Source of the DNA: a virus
Strand: one strand, 5' to 3'
Virus record (IMG/VR): IMGVR_UViG_3300025101_000075
Coordinates: 1-35,429 of that record
Length of the DNA stretch: 35,429 bases
The position numbers and the translations under genes were made by a program. Below the pieces are notes generated by a model. The model saw nothing but the letters and a program-made list of their open reading frames with translations. It was not told where the DNA came from and searched no databases. Position 1 is the first letter of the stretch, and each line of letters begins with the position of its first letter. Positions 18,940-26,948 of the stretch are shown one piece after another.

Positions 18940-19689
18940 TTAGTTTAACTTTTTCTGTATAGAATTAAAAACTTCTATACCTTCGTCGGTTTTTAAGAAA
19001 GCTGCAAAAGCAGAATATGGGTTTTCTTCAAATGGAACTTGCATTAGTTTTTTACCATTGCTAGCCCAAGCGAAAGTCCTCTGATCTTGAGATAATTTAA
19101 TTATCTTTTGTTCAGTTGCTTTTATAGCCACATTTCTTAATTCTACGTTTTCATCCGTAGCTAAATCTAAGAACAAGTAAGGATTTCTTTTTGCAAATAT
19201 AAGTAAATCTCTTTTAAGCTCTTTAGAACTCATGTTAGACACACTAGAACCAACCTCAACTCTTAATACAGCTTCAGCTTGATCTAATGGCATTTCCCTA
19301 GCATAAGAAATAGCCTTAAATTCACTTTCCAACACTTGTAACTCATCAGTAGCTTCTTTAACCTCATCTAACTCTGTATAAACTTTATTTCTTTTTGGAT
19401 GATATAGTGATAACAACTTTTGCAATGCTTGTTTTTCTTTTGGAACGTTTAATACTCCATCTCTAAAAACAATATGCTCCAAAGTAGCCATTCCTTTTTG
19501 TTCATCTACAAAAGGACTACTCTGGTTAGTTGCGTACCTAAGCTCACGTTGAGCTTTTATATCTTCATCAAAATACAATAAAGGATACCTAGCTGTATGT
19601 TTTGAAGATAACGTGTAAGTTACTGGAGACTGATTATTTTTTAAATAATAATTTCTATCTTTTATCTCCCATTGTTTTTCATTTTCCAT
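18940..19689 (-). CDS. Conserved-type hypothetical virion-region protein, 249 aa
   Basis: I cannot name this family. The N-terminus begins WEIKDRNYYLKNNQSPVTY, a style seen in unannotated proteins near phage head genes. The middle holds a charged helix (about 108-130, rich in Glu and Lys). The C-terminal half has SSKELKRDLLIFAKRNPYLF and alternating helices. No signal peptide, membrane segment or cysteine pattern is visible. It is preceded by a TATAA-repeat leader and followed by a terminator, so it is the last gene of a sub-operon starting with the 438-residue protein or further upstream. It may be a minor head or vertex protein, but only position supports that. Confidence 0.6.
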   Translation of the reverse strand: MENEKQWEIKDRNYYLKNNQSPVTYTLSSKHTARYPLLYFDEDIKAQRELRYATNQSSPFVDEQKGMATLEHIVFRDGVLNVPKEKQALQKLLSLYHPKRNKVYTELDEVKEATDELQVLESEFKAISYAREMPLDQAEAVLRVEVGSSVSNMSSKELKRDLLIFAKRNPYLFLDLATDENVELRNVAIKATEQKIIKLSQDQRTFAWASNGKKLMQVPFEENPYSAFAAFLKTDEGIEVFNSIQKKLN

Positions 19690-19708
19690 AATATAATATA
19701 ATATAATT
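19690..19708 (-). repeat. Period-5 TATAA-type AT repeat leader before the 249-aa gene
   Basis: Immediately upstream of the ATG at 19689 the minus strand reads as four imperfect TATAT/TATTA pentamers with no purine-rich SD. It probably serves as an unstructured AT-rich leader for translation initiation, as in Bacteroidota genes. Repeat slippage could vary its length. Confidence 0.5.
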
Positions 19709-19722
19709 TTTGTTTTTAATTA

Positions 19723-21039
19723 TTAAGATTCTGAGGGTGGTTCTTCTGACTCACAAAATGCCTCAACCATATCGGCACACTTTTCCTGTGAATTTGTTTG
19801 ATCCTCCACATTTTGAAGAGCTCCTTGAGCAACAGCGAGTTGATTTTCTAAAGAAGCAATTTCAGCATCGAGTGAAGATATTTGCTCGTTTGTGTCTGTT
19901 AATTCTTTTTGAAGTTCTGTACGTTCACCTTCTTTCTCTTTTAACTCTTCTTCCTTCTCATTTTTAGCTTGGTTGTAGGCCTCAGTACATGCTGCTATAG
20001 CAGATGGATCTGATCCTGCCGCATCAAGACATTCAGCATATTCACTTTCAATATCCTCTAAATCCTGTTTTAAAGTAAGAATATCCTCATTAATTTTTGC
20101 TAATTGTTCCTCTAATTGCTCTTGTGTTTCTTTTGCGTCTGCTCTTTCGCTCTCCTTGTTCTTTTGTTCTTCTTCAATGTTTTTCACTTGGTCTTCCAGG
20201 TTTTCCTTTTCTTGCTCAAGTTCCTCCTGACATTTACCTGTAATTTCACTAAAACCTTCCGGCTTCATTTTATTGACAAACCTAGAACAAGATTCATCTA
20301 TAGCTTCAGCTATTCCGGCTGTAAGTTGATTATCCACATCTTGCATAGATACACCATCATAAAAAGCGTAACTTTCAAAAACCCTTACATTAGCACCTGG
20401 ATAAGATGATCCTACAATGTTATAAGGATTGTTTAAGCCTCCGTTTTCTAAATTTTCGCAAGTAGCACATGAAATAAGCATTGAAAGTATAGCTGGTTTG
20501 TTAACAAACATTGGAAGCTTTCCTTGTCTGTAAGTTTGCGTATTATCATTGTTAGAGGCAATTGTGTTTTCCCAATCTTTTGCTAACATTTCTAGTAGCT
20601 TAGTATCTTGTAATGATTGTGTTACCTTAACTTCAAGTACAGTATTATCTGTTTTTAAAAAATCTAAGAAAGATCTTTTAAAATTAGCTCTATATCCACC
20701 ATAAACAGAGGGAGGTTCTTTTGCATCATATTGAGTAATAGCGTCTAAGTATTCTTTATTAAAAGTTCTATAACCGCCAATATTATTGTCACTTACGTAC
20801 TTTATAAATTCCTTAAACGATTCACTTAAAGTAACTACGTCAGATTGTTGAAAAAGAAAATAACCACCCCAGTAACTACCATCAGTTTTTACCCCTTTTA
20901 TAGTAAAATATTCTTCTGTACCGTCAACGTAAAGTATGTCTTTTTCAAGATCTGGTAAAGCAACCGTCTCTTTTTGAACACCAATAACAGCTGGCCCATT
21001 AGTAGAATATTTAACTTTTTTAATTTCTAAGTTTTTCAT
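19723..21039 (-). CDS. Virion-region protein with Cys-bracketed coiled-coil hairpin, 438 aa
   Basis: Residues 1-260 form a mixed, beta-rich globular region (YFTIKGVKTDGSYWGGYFLF near 44-63) with CATC at 191-194. From about 270 to 420 the protein becomes a heptad-rich Glu/Lys/Gln coiled coil broken once by a turn at about 338-350 (DAAGSDPSAIAA). Cysteines bracket both arms nearly symmetrically: C270 and C421 at the base, C337 and C351 at the tip. This suggests an antiparallel helical hairpin that disulfides could lock, projecting about 10 nm. It follows a terminator and sits between a small unknown head-region gene and the connector genes. A head fibre, vertex spike or tail appendage are all possible. 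I do not recognise the family. Confidence 0.65.
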   Translation of the reverse strand: MKNLEIKKVKYSTNGPAVIGVQKETVALPDLEKDILYVDGTEEYFTIKGVKTDGSYWGGYFLFQQSDVVTLSESFKEFIKYVSDNNIGGYRTFNKEYLDAITQYDAKEPPSVYGGYRANFKRSFLDFLKTDNTVLEVKVTQSLQDTKLLEMLAKDWENTIASNNDNTQTYRQGKLPMFVNKPAILSMLISCATCENLENGGLNNPYNIVGSSYPGANVRVFESYAFYDGVSMQDVDNQLTAGIAEAIDESCSRFVNKMKPEGFSEITGKCQEELEQEKENLEDQVKNIEEEQKNKESERADAKETQEQLEEQLAKINEDILTLKQDLEDIESEYAECLDAAGSDPSAIAACTEAYNQAKNEKEEELKEKEGERTELQKELTDTNEQISSLDAEIASLENQLAVAQGALQNVEDQTNSQEKCADMVEAFCESEEPPSES

Positions 21040-21050
21040 TTTTATAGGTT

Positions 21051-21082
21051 TAAAAACACCTCCCTAAATTATAGAGAGGTGT
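21051..21082 (-). terminator. Rho-independent terminator after the 248-aa head-region gene
   Basis: On the minus strand ACACCTCTCT-ATAATTT-AGGGAGGTGT pairs as a 10-bp stem with one G-U wobble (21082-21073 with 21065-21056), a 7-base loop and then TTTTTAAA. It fills the gap between the 248-residue and 438-residue genes and faces the direction of transcription, so it should reduce expression of everything after the capsid genes. Confidence 0.88.
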
Positions 21083-21092
21083 ATTTATTATT

Positions 21093-21839
21093 TTATGTAT
21101 TAAGTATTACATCTTTGAAATCACTAATAGTATTATAACCAATAGCTTCTAAAGTAAGAGATCCACTATTACCACAAACTTTTGCAGCATAAGCTTCTGC
21201 ATCCGCCGCGGTAAAAGTAGCAACTTCAACCAATGGCCCATTTTTTGGTAATCTAAAAGTTGGGTATCCTTCATTTTCAGCTGCAACTTTCATTTTTTCA
21301 ATAATAGCTTGCAACTCATTTCTACAACTAGAAGCCTCATCTCGACGCTGGTCAAGATCATTTTTTTGAGCTTCTGTCATTATCGGTAGAACAACTGAAA
21401 AATCAACCACTGCACCTTCACCTTGAGCTGCTAGGTTAAAGATTTTATCAACTTGAGGTTTTATAAATGCTGCTTTAATATCATCAGCATTACCTCCGCT
21501 ATTTGCTATAGCTTGGTAAGGAGATATTTGCCCCAAAGCCTCAAATCCATTACCAACTGCGTTAGGCCAATATTCTTCATTTTCCAATGAAAAATTTGGA
21601 AACTTTATTTCTAAAGTCTCAGCACCACCGACACTAGGTTGTATATTTAGGGTTAATTCATCACCTGAAATAGCACCATAAGCGTATGTACTAGTTGGAT
21701 CTAAAACTAGTTCATAAACATCAACATCTGGTTCAGCACAAGGCTCATCAAACTCATCTCCGTTCGCATCTACCCATTTACCACAAGGTGATGGAGACTG
21801 TGGATTGTCTTTTATTAAGTTAAATCTTATTGTTCCCAT
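21093..21839 (-). CDS. Hypothetical head-region protein (possible capsid accessory), 248 aa
   Basis: I do not recognise this protein. It is acidic, with a Cys pair at residues 19 and 34 around an Asp-rich loop (WVDANGDEFDEP). Beta-rich segments follow (VYELVLDPTSTYAYGA; LEIKFPNFSLENEEYWP), then a helical region with SSCRNELQAIIEKMKVAAE near 170-189. There is no signal peptide or membrane segment. It lies 26 bases after the major capsid gene and just before a strong terminator, so it should be transcribed as highly as the capsid protein. That fits an abundant decoration, auxiliary capsid or head-fibre subunit, but only by position. Confidence 0.6.
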   Translation of the reverse strand: MGTIRFNLIKDNPQSPSPCGKWVDANGDEFDEPCAEPDVDVYELVLDPTSTYAYGAISGDELTLNIQPSVGGAETLEIKFPNFSLENEEYWPNAVGNGFEALGQISPYQAIANSGGNADDIKAAFIKPQVDKIFNLAAQGEGAVVDFSVVLPIMTEAQKNDLDQRRDEASSCRNELQAIIEKMKVAAENEGYPTFRLPKNGPLVEVATFTAADAEAYAAKVCGNSGSLTLEAIGYNTISDFKDVILNT

Positions 21840-21865
21840 AATTTATTTTTTAAAAGGTTAATAAA

Positions 21866-23308
21866 TTAGTCTACGAACAATACAAAATTATTAGCTGCTT
21901 GAACACATAGACATCTTTCAGATAGGTAATGAACCTCCATAGCATCTAGAGACGATGTATAAGCACCACCTACAGATCCAGTAATCCAAGATTTCATTCT
22001 TCTATCATCAGTTTCGGAAGCTCTATATCTTACATGTAAGAAAGGTCTTCTGATATTTGATCCTAACATTTGATCGTACACTGTAGATGTTCCAGCAGGA
22101 ATCATTACACCTTTAATATCGTTAACTAAACCTCTAGTAGAAGCATCGTTTAAATATTTCCAGTCAGTTTTGTAGAAGTCATAAGAACCTCTTCTGAAAC
22201 CAGAAAAACCAAAGTTAAGTGCCATTTCAGCTTCATTGTCAAAAAGACCGTAAGAAGCAGCGCTTGTAGCGTTATATCCACCACCAGCTTGAGCAGCAAT
22301 CATGTCATCAAAGTCAAGAGCAGTAGCTCTGTCTAAAAATAACATGTTTTCTTCAATAGCTCCTTGTAAATCAAGTTCTTGTAATATAGCATCAAAATCA
22401 CCTAACGCACCAGCTCCAGGAGCAGCAGCACCAGAAAATTGAGAGTATACATTACCTCTTTCTCTAATAGCATCAAACATACCTTGTGTACCTGCACCAG
22501 CTCCGCCAGCGAATCCACTACCAGCTAAACCGCCGTTTGGATCAGCTTTAACACTTTCAACCATAGCCATTTCAAGATAATCTTCATATCTTAATCTAGT
22601 TTCTGATTCAGCCTTCATATACCATAAGAATCCAGATGTTCCGTCTTCTGTAGCAACTTCAACCCAACCAATTTGAGCAGTGTCAGATCCATTAACTAAA
22701 TATTTGTCTTTAATGATTATCGGTCTATTACTAAACTGAGTGAAAGTAGGAGTTACAGATCCTTCCATTCCTTCAGTTCCTTTAGCAAAATCAGAACCAT
22801 AAACGAAAAGTTTTAAACCATTTTCACTTAAAGATCCCCAGTTAGCAACCGTGTATGGTAAAGCTTCAAAAGAAATTCCTCCAGTGTTTCCAGGATTTGG
22901 AGCAGCTGTAACTAAACCTCTTAACGTTAAGTTATTAGTTTCATCATAAACTACAAAAGTTTGATTTTTTCTAATAACAACTTCATTTGGTGGAGTTGCA
23001 GAATTAACTGTAAATGTAGTTCCATTAACTGATACATCAGTATAGCCAATGTGTAATCTATTTTGTTCAGACCAAATAACTTGATCAGATGTCATTGGCA
23101 TTTCAGCGCCAACCATTCTTAAAAAACCTGATAACGTTCTATTACCAAATCTTTCAACTTCTTGTTCATAAAGTTCAGGTAGATATTGTTGTGCAAAATC
23201 TGCAAAGTTTTCTCCATTCTTGTCATTCCACTGTAAGTAGTTTGTTGATAAAACTGATTGATCTTGTGTAGGCAATAATCCAGGCCCAAACGATTCAAAT
23301 TGTCCCAT
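21866..23308 (-). CDS. Major capsid protein, HK97-fold candidate, 480 aa
   Basis: Length (480) and place, after portal and scaffold-like genes, fit the major capsid protein. Sequence blocks such as YLPELYEQEVERFGNRTLSG (N-terminal arm), PTFTQFSNRPIIIKDKYLVN and GFLWYMKAESETRLRYEDYL resemble the capsid proteins of crAss-like and related marine podoviruses as I remember them. A Gly/Ala-rich stretch near 260-275 may be a flexible loop. Codons are better mixed than in neighbouring charged proteins. The leader before the ATG is a run of A and T with no SD. It is probably the most abundant protein encoded here, lying ahead of a terminator one gene downstream. No protease cleavage site can be assigned. 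Confidence 0.85.
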   Translation of the reverse strand: MGQFESFGPGLLPTQDQSVLSTNYLQWNDKNGENFADFAQQYLPELYEQEVERFGNRTLSGFLRMVGAEMPMTSDQVIWSEQNRLHIGYTDVSVNGTTFTVNSATPPNEVVIRKNQTFVVYDETNNLTLRGLVTAAPNPGNTGGISFEALPYTVANWGSLSENGLKLFVYGSDFAKGTEGMEGSVTPTFTQFSNRPIIIKDKYLVNGSDTAQIGWVEVATEDGTSGFLWYMKAESETRLRYEDYLEMAMVESVKADPNGGLAGSGFAGGAGAGTQGMFDAIRERGNVYSQFSGAAAPGAGALGDFDAILQELDLQGAIEENMLFLDRATALDFDDMIAAQAGGGYNATSAASYGLFDNEAEMALNFGFSGFRRGSYDFYKTDWKYLNDASTRGLVNDIKGVMIPAGTSTVYDQMLGSNIRRPFLHVRYRASETDDRRMKSWITGSVGGAYTSSLDAMEVHYLSERCLCVQAANNFVLFVD

Positions 23309-23319
23309 TTTTTATTTTT

Positions 23320-24492
23320 TTATCTTTTAATTTTTAATTTAGAACTACTAACACCACTAACCGCTTTTACTTTAAGACCTTTTAAATATACGTTTTCAGA
23401 ACTAGTTTGTCTAGCATCCTTACTTATATTTTTAGACTTAGCAACTACATCTTTAACAGCATCAGCTTTGCCTTGCTCATAAAAATGTTGCGCAATAGTA
23501 TCTGCGTTTCTAGCAGCATAAATAGCTTTATGATAACCTTTATAATCTACAACTTCTCCGTTTTCGTTTAAGAACTTCTTAAGCACATTAGAAATATCAG
23601 ATTGGGCTTCAGCAACGTCACTAGGGTTATTAACAGAATATCTAAACTTCTTTTCTCCTAAAGCGAAATCAAAACCTTTGAATTCTTCAGAAAAAAGTTT
23701 ATTAGTATCTTGTTTAAACGTTTCATGACGCTTCTTAGCTATCTCTTGTTCTTTGTTATATCGGTTGAAAAACTCACTTGCTTTAGACATTTCATTGTTT
23801 ACGGTAGGCCTCGACTTGATTTCTTCGTAATACTTTGTTTTTAAATCTTCAAGAAAGTTTTTTGCTTTTGCAACCTCTTCTTTTTTTGCGAGTTTTTTTC
23901 GACGTTGATCTCGCTCTTCGTCGTAATCTTCATCCACTTTAAATTGCTCTTCCATAATAAAATCTATTTCATCGCTTTCTAAATGTGGTTTAGTATTTTT
24001 ATAGTATTCTTTTAGCAACACATCATCACTCACGTTAGAGTAATCAGCATTTAATCTGACATAATCATTTATGTTACCACCTGTTTCTTCCATAAACGAA
24101 ACAAGCTTTTCAATATTTTCTGGTAAAGCTTTGCCAAGAACTTTCTCATCTCTTACAGCTTCCTCTAAATCTTTTTTAGTTTCTTTAACTTCTTCTTTAA
24201 TTTCTTGTTCAGTTATTTCTACTATAGTGTTTTTTGTATTTTCTACAGTTTCTTTGGAAGTTTCTTCTTTGTGTGTTGATCCCACTTCTTGCAATCCCAA
24301 CTCTTGTTTTTCTTCCTTCTTTTCAGACTGTAACACAGTTTCCTCTGCTTTTGGCTCTTGAACGGCATCGTCTTTTGTTTTTATTTCTATTTTAGGTGTT
24401 TCAGAATTATTGTTAGATAGTTTTTTAGGTCTACCTCTTTTTTTCTTCATTTTAAATTCACCTTCTTGTTTTACTTCTTCTTTTTTTTCCAT
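23320..24492 (-). CDS. Scaffold-like head-assembly protein with AT-hook, 390 aa
   Basis: This is a highly charged, helical Lys/Glu-rich protein between the portal and the major capsid gene, the classic scaffold position. Residues 1-110 are low-complexity. They include KKKRGRPKK at 16-24, which contains the GRP core of an AT-hook, the minor-groove binding motif for AT-rich DNA. A strongly acidic then basic helix (DEDYDEERDQRRKKLAKKEE, near 190-210) follows, and the C-terminus is basic (SSKLKIKR), as scaffolds use to bind capsid subunits. The start codon is preceded by an AT-rich leader without SD. Scaffolding is inferred from position and composition. A DNA-binding role for the N-terminus is possible. 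Confidence 0.68.
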   Translation of the reverse strand: MEKKEEVKQEGEFKMKKKRGRPKKLSNNNSETPKIEIKTKDDAVQEPKAEETVLQSEKKEEKQELGLQEVGSTHKEETSKETVENTKNTIVEITEQEIKEEVKETKKDLEEAVRDEKVLGKALPENIEKLVSFMEETGGNINDYVRLNADYSNVSDDVLLKEYYKNTKPHLESDEIDFIMEEQFKVDEDYDEERDQRRKKLAKKEEVAKAKNFLEDLKTKYYEEIKSRPTVNNEMSKASEFFNRYNKEQEIAKKRHETFKQDTNKLFSEEFKGFDFALGEKKFRYSVNNPSDVAEAQSDISNVLKKFLNENGEVVDYKGYHKAIYAARNADTIAQHFYEQGKADAVKDVVAKSKNISKDARQTSSENVYLKGLKVKAVSGVSSSKLKIKR

Positions 24493-24509
24493 GATATGAT
24501 ATTATATAA

Positions 24510-26945
24510 TTATATAGCCATTCCTGGCATTGTGTTTTCTGGTTGTGGTATTTGATTTATTGTTTGCTCTGCTAGTGGCTCACCGTTAGGTTGTGTACTA
24601 AAGTCAGTTGGTAATAAACCATCTTGTCTTTGTTGTATCATAGCACTTTGCTGAGTCGCTTGTAATTTAGTTCTTTGATCTTTTCTATCTTCAATCATTT
24701 GCTCTTTAGCTTCGTCTCTTCTAACATCCATTTGCTTTAACTGCATATCAAACCCAAACTGCTGTTCAGCTAATCTCATTTTATTTTCAAAATCCCTTTG
24801 CATTTGTTGAAGTTCTAAGTCTGATTTACCTTTTTCTAATTGAAGCTCTGTTTGTGCTAAAGCTTCTTTTTTCTGAACTTCGTACATAGCAGCTTTCTCT
24901 GCAGATTCAGCATTAGCTTTTGCTTGTGCTTGAATCATTTGTTGTTGTGCTTTTTGGTCAGCAGCAGCTTTTTGTTTACGTTTTAATTTTAATAATTGAT
25001 TTGCTAATCTTAAGTTATTAACATTACGTATATCTATAGCATCTTCCAGGTTTATTTGATTTTGTTTTAAAGCTATTTCTATATTTTGCTCTAGTATTTG
25101 TTTATCTTCTTCATCTGGTTCTAGTTCTAAGAATATACCAAAATCATACAAATGTAAATCTTTCATTTCTTCTAATGTAGCAACATTGTATAAGCTAACG
25201 CTATTTACTAACGCTTCGTTTGTTAACTCAAACTCTAAAGAATCAGCAACTCTAAGAGCGATATTTTCACAAGCTCTAAGAGTAAGATAAAGTCCACCAT
25301 CTAGTATATGTCTTGTAGCAACATTTGATTGCGCTACAGCAAGCTTCTGTAAACCTAATAACGCGTCCTTATCTGGATTACTTCCATCTCTAGCCTCATT
25401 TAATCCAGTTACATCTCTTATCATTTGTAAGTAGTATTGATAAGTTTGTATTAAGCTTTGTATTTTAGCTTGAGAAGCACTAGTTTGTAATTCTTGTATC
25501 GGAACTTTACCAGGGTTCATGTCACCATCTTGTGTCATTGATCTACCAACAATGCTACCCGTTTGAAAGTACATATTCAACGCTTCACGTGGGTTATAAC
25601 TAGTTCCATTACCAAGATCAACCTCTGATAAACCATCTACATCTAAGTATACACCGTCTGGAACCATTCTTGATAAAACCTGTTGAAGCTTTAAAGAAGT
25701 CAATTGAATCATATCAGCAAACGTAATCATTCTTTCAACAAGAGAGGTAATTCTACCCTTGTAAAGATCAGGAGCACATATAGCATAATTCATGTTAACT
25801 TTACATAAATTAGACTTTGGTCTAGTCATGTTTTCTGCTACTTGCCAATTTAACATTATTGGATGACCTAGTATTTTAGCACCTTGATATAAAACCTCTA
25901 TTGATCTACTTACTCTTTCAAAGCCGTCATTAGGTGGAGGCATAAATGTATCAGGTTTTTCTAAAGCTTTTTCTAAACCAGTTGGTGTTTTCTTTATTTT
26001 AAATACTTGATCTGCATAAGTTTTGTATTCAAAATATAAAACTTGAATAGTATCATTGTCTCTATTACCTCTGTAATTTCTTCTATAATTTGTGTTACCT
26101 GGAAACTTTTGAATATTTTTTAATTCTTCTTCACTAATATTTGGAAATTCTTTTTTAAGTTCAGGTAATGATATATTTTTAACTTCACCAACATAATATA
26201 TATCTTCAAAATTAGGATCATCTGTGTATGAATACACTATATTAGCAGGATCTACATAATCAACAACAACCCCTTCTGACTTATTCCAGTTGGTTTTAAC
26301 ACAACCAATACCTAGTTCAACTAAATCTTTATATACTCTTCTCTTAGTTAATTCGTATTTGTTTCTGTCTAATACATTATTTATAACTTCTTCTTCAGCT
26401 ATTTCAACTGACTGCTTGTAATCTAATTGTAAGTGTATTTCTAACTCCTCTTCATTTTGAGGTACATTTTCTTGATTCGCAACCTCACTCAAATCAATCC
26501 CCATTTGAGCTTTAACTTCATTCATAAAGTCTCTAGTCTGAATATTTTTATACAATTTATTAGCGTACTTAGTTCTTTGTTCTTGAGAAGCTGGATCCTG
26601 AGCAAAAGCTTTTATGTCATAAATTTTTTCAGACATTCCATTTACGACGATATCTACAAATTTGGGTATTATAGCAACAGGTGTCCAATCTAAGTTTAAA
26701 TATGATAAATCACCATTTACAGAAAGTTCATCTTTATATTTCTGTATAGATTGTTCTGCTCTACCATAAAGTCTTCTTCTGTGAAATATGTTGTAGTTGT
26801 TAGTGTATCTAGCTCCACCAACTCCAGATGCCCACCACTCTCCTTCTATAGCTCTTGCAACTTGCAAACCATAGTCTAGAGTCATTTTTTCCTCTTGAGG
26901 TACTACCTGGTCAGGAAATGAACTTTGTGTATTAGTGTAAATCAT
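24510..26945 (-). CDS. Portal protein, 811 aa
   Basis: The gene follows the large terminase by three bases, and its length of about 800 residues is typical of portals in crAss-like phages. The N-terminal part (EKMTLDYGLQVARAIEGEWW, near 19-38) and the clip/stem part (WTPVAIIPKFVDIVVNGMSE, about 86-105) are portal-like. A long Gln/Lys/Glu/Ala helical region at about 640-770 probably makes the crown or barrel inside the head. Asp/Glu-rich loops lie near 480-560. Portals form the dodecameric DNA gate at one vertex and bind the terminase. The junction reads TAA TAA ATG with no SD. Identification rests on neighbours, length and remembered family style. Confidence 0.85.
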   Translation of the reverse strand: MIYTNTQSSFPDQVVPQEEKMTLDYGLQVARAIEGEWWASGVGGARYTNNYNIFHRRRLYGRAEQSIQKYKDELSVNGDLSYLNLDWTPVAIIPKFVDIVVNGMSEKIYDIKAFAQDPASQEQRTKYANKLYKNIQTRDFMNEVKAQMGIDLSEVANQENVPQNEEELEIHLQLDYKQSVEIAEEEVINNVLDRNKYELTKRRVYKDLVELGIGCVKTNWNKSEGVVVDYVDPANIVYSYTDDPNFEDIYYVGEVKNISLPELKKEFPNISEEELKNIQKFPGNTNYRRNYRGNRDNDTIQVLYFEYKTYADQVFKIKKTPTGLEKALEKPDTFMPPPNDGFERVSRSIEVLYQGAKILGHPIMLNWQVAENMTRPKSNLCKVNMNYAICAPDLYKGRITSLVERMITFADMIQLTSLKLQQVLSRMVPDGVYLDVDGLSEVDLGNGTSYNPREALNMYFQTGSIVGRSMTQDGDMNPGKVPIQELQTSASQAKIQSLIQTYQYYLQMIRDVTGLNEARDGSNPDKDALLGLQKLAVAQSNVATRHILDGGLYLTLRACENIALRVADSLEFELTNEALVNSVSLYNVATLEEMKDLHLYDFGIFLELEPDEEDKQILEQNIEIALKQNQINLEDAIDIRNVNNLRLANQLLKLKRKQKAAADQKAQQQMIQAQAKANAESAEKAAMYEVQKKEALAQTELQLEKGKSDLELQQMQRDFENKMRLAEQQFGFDMQLKQMDVRRDEAKEQMIEDRKDQRTKLQATQQSAMIQQRQDGLLPTDFSTQPNGEPLAEQTINQIPQPENTMPGMAI

Positions 26946-26948
26946 TTA

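Noticed and set aside
20116-20409. Plus-strand frame rich in Phe and Leu resembling a multi-pass membrane protein
   Set aside because: It is the complement of the Glu/Lys-rich coiled coil, which automatically reads as Phe/Leu/Ser. No other plus-strand gene exists here.
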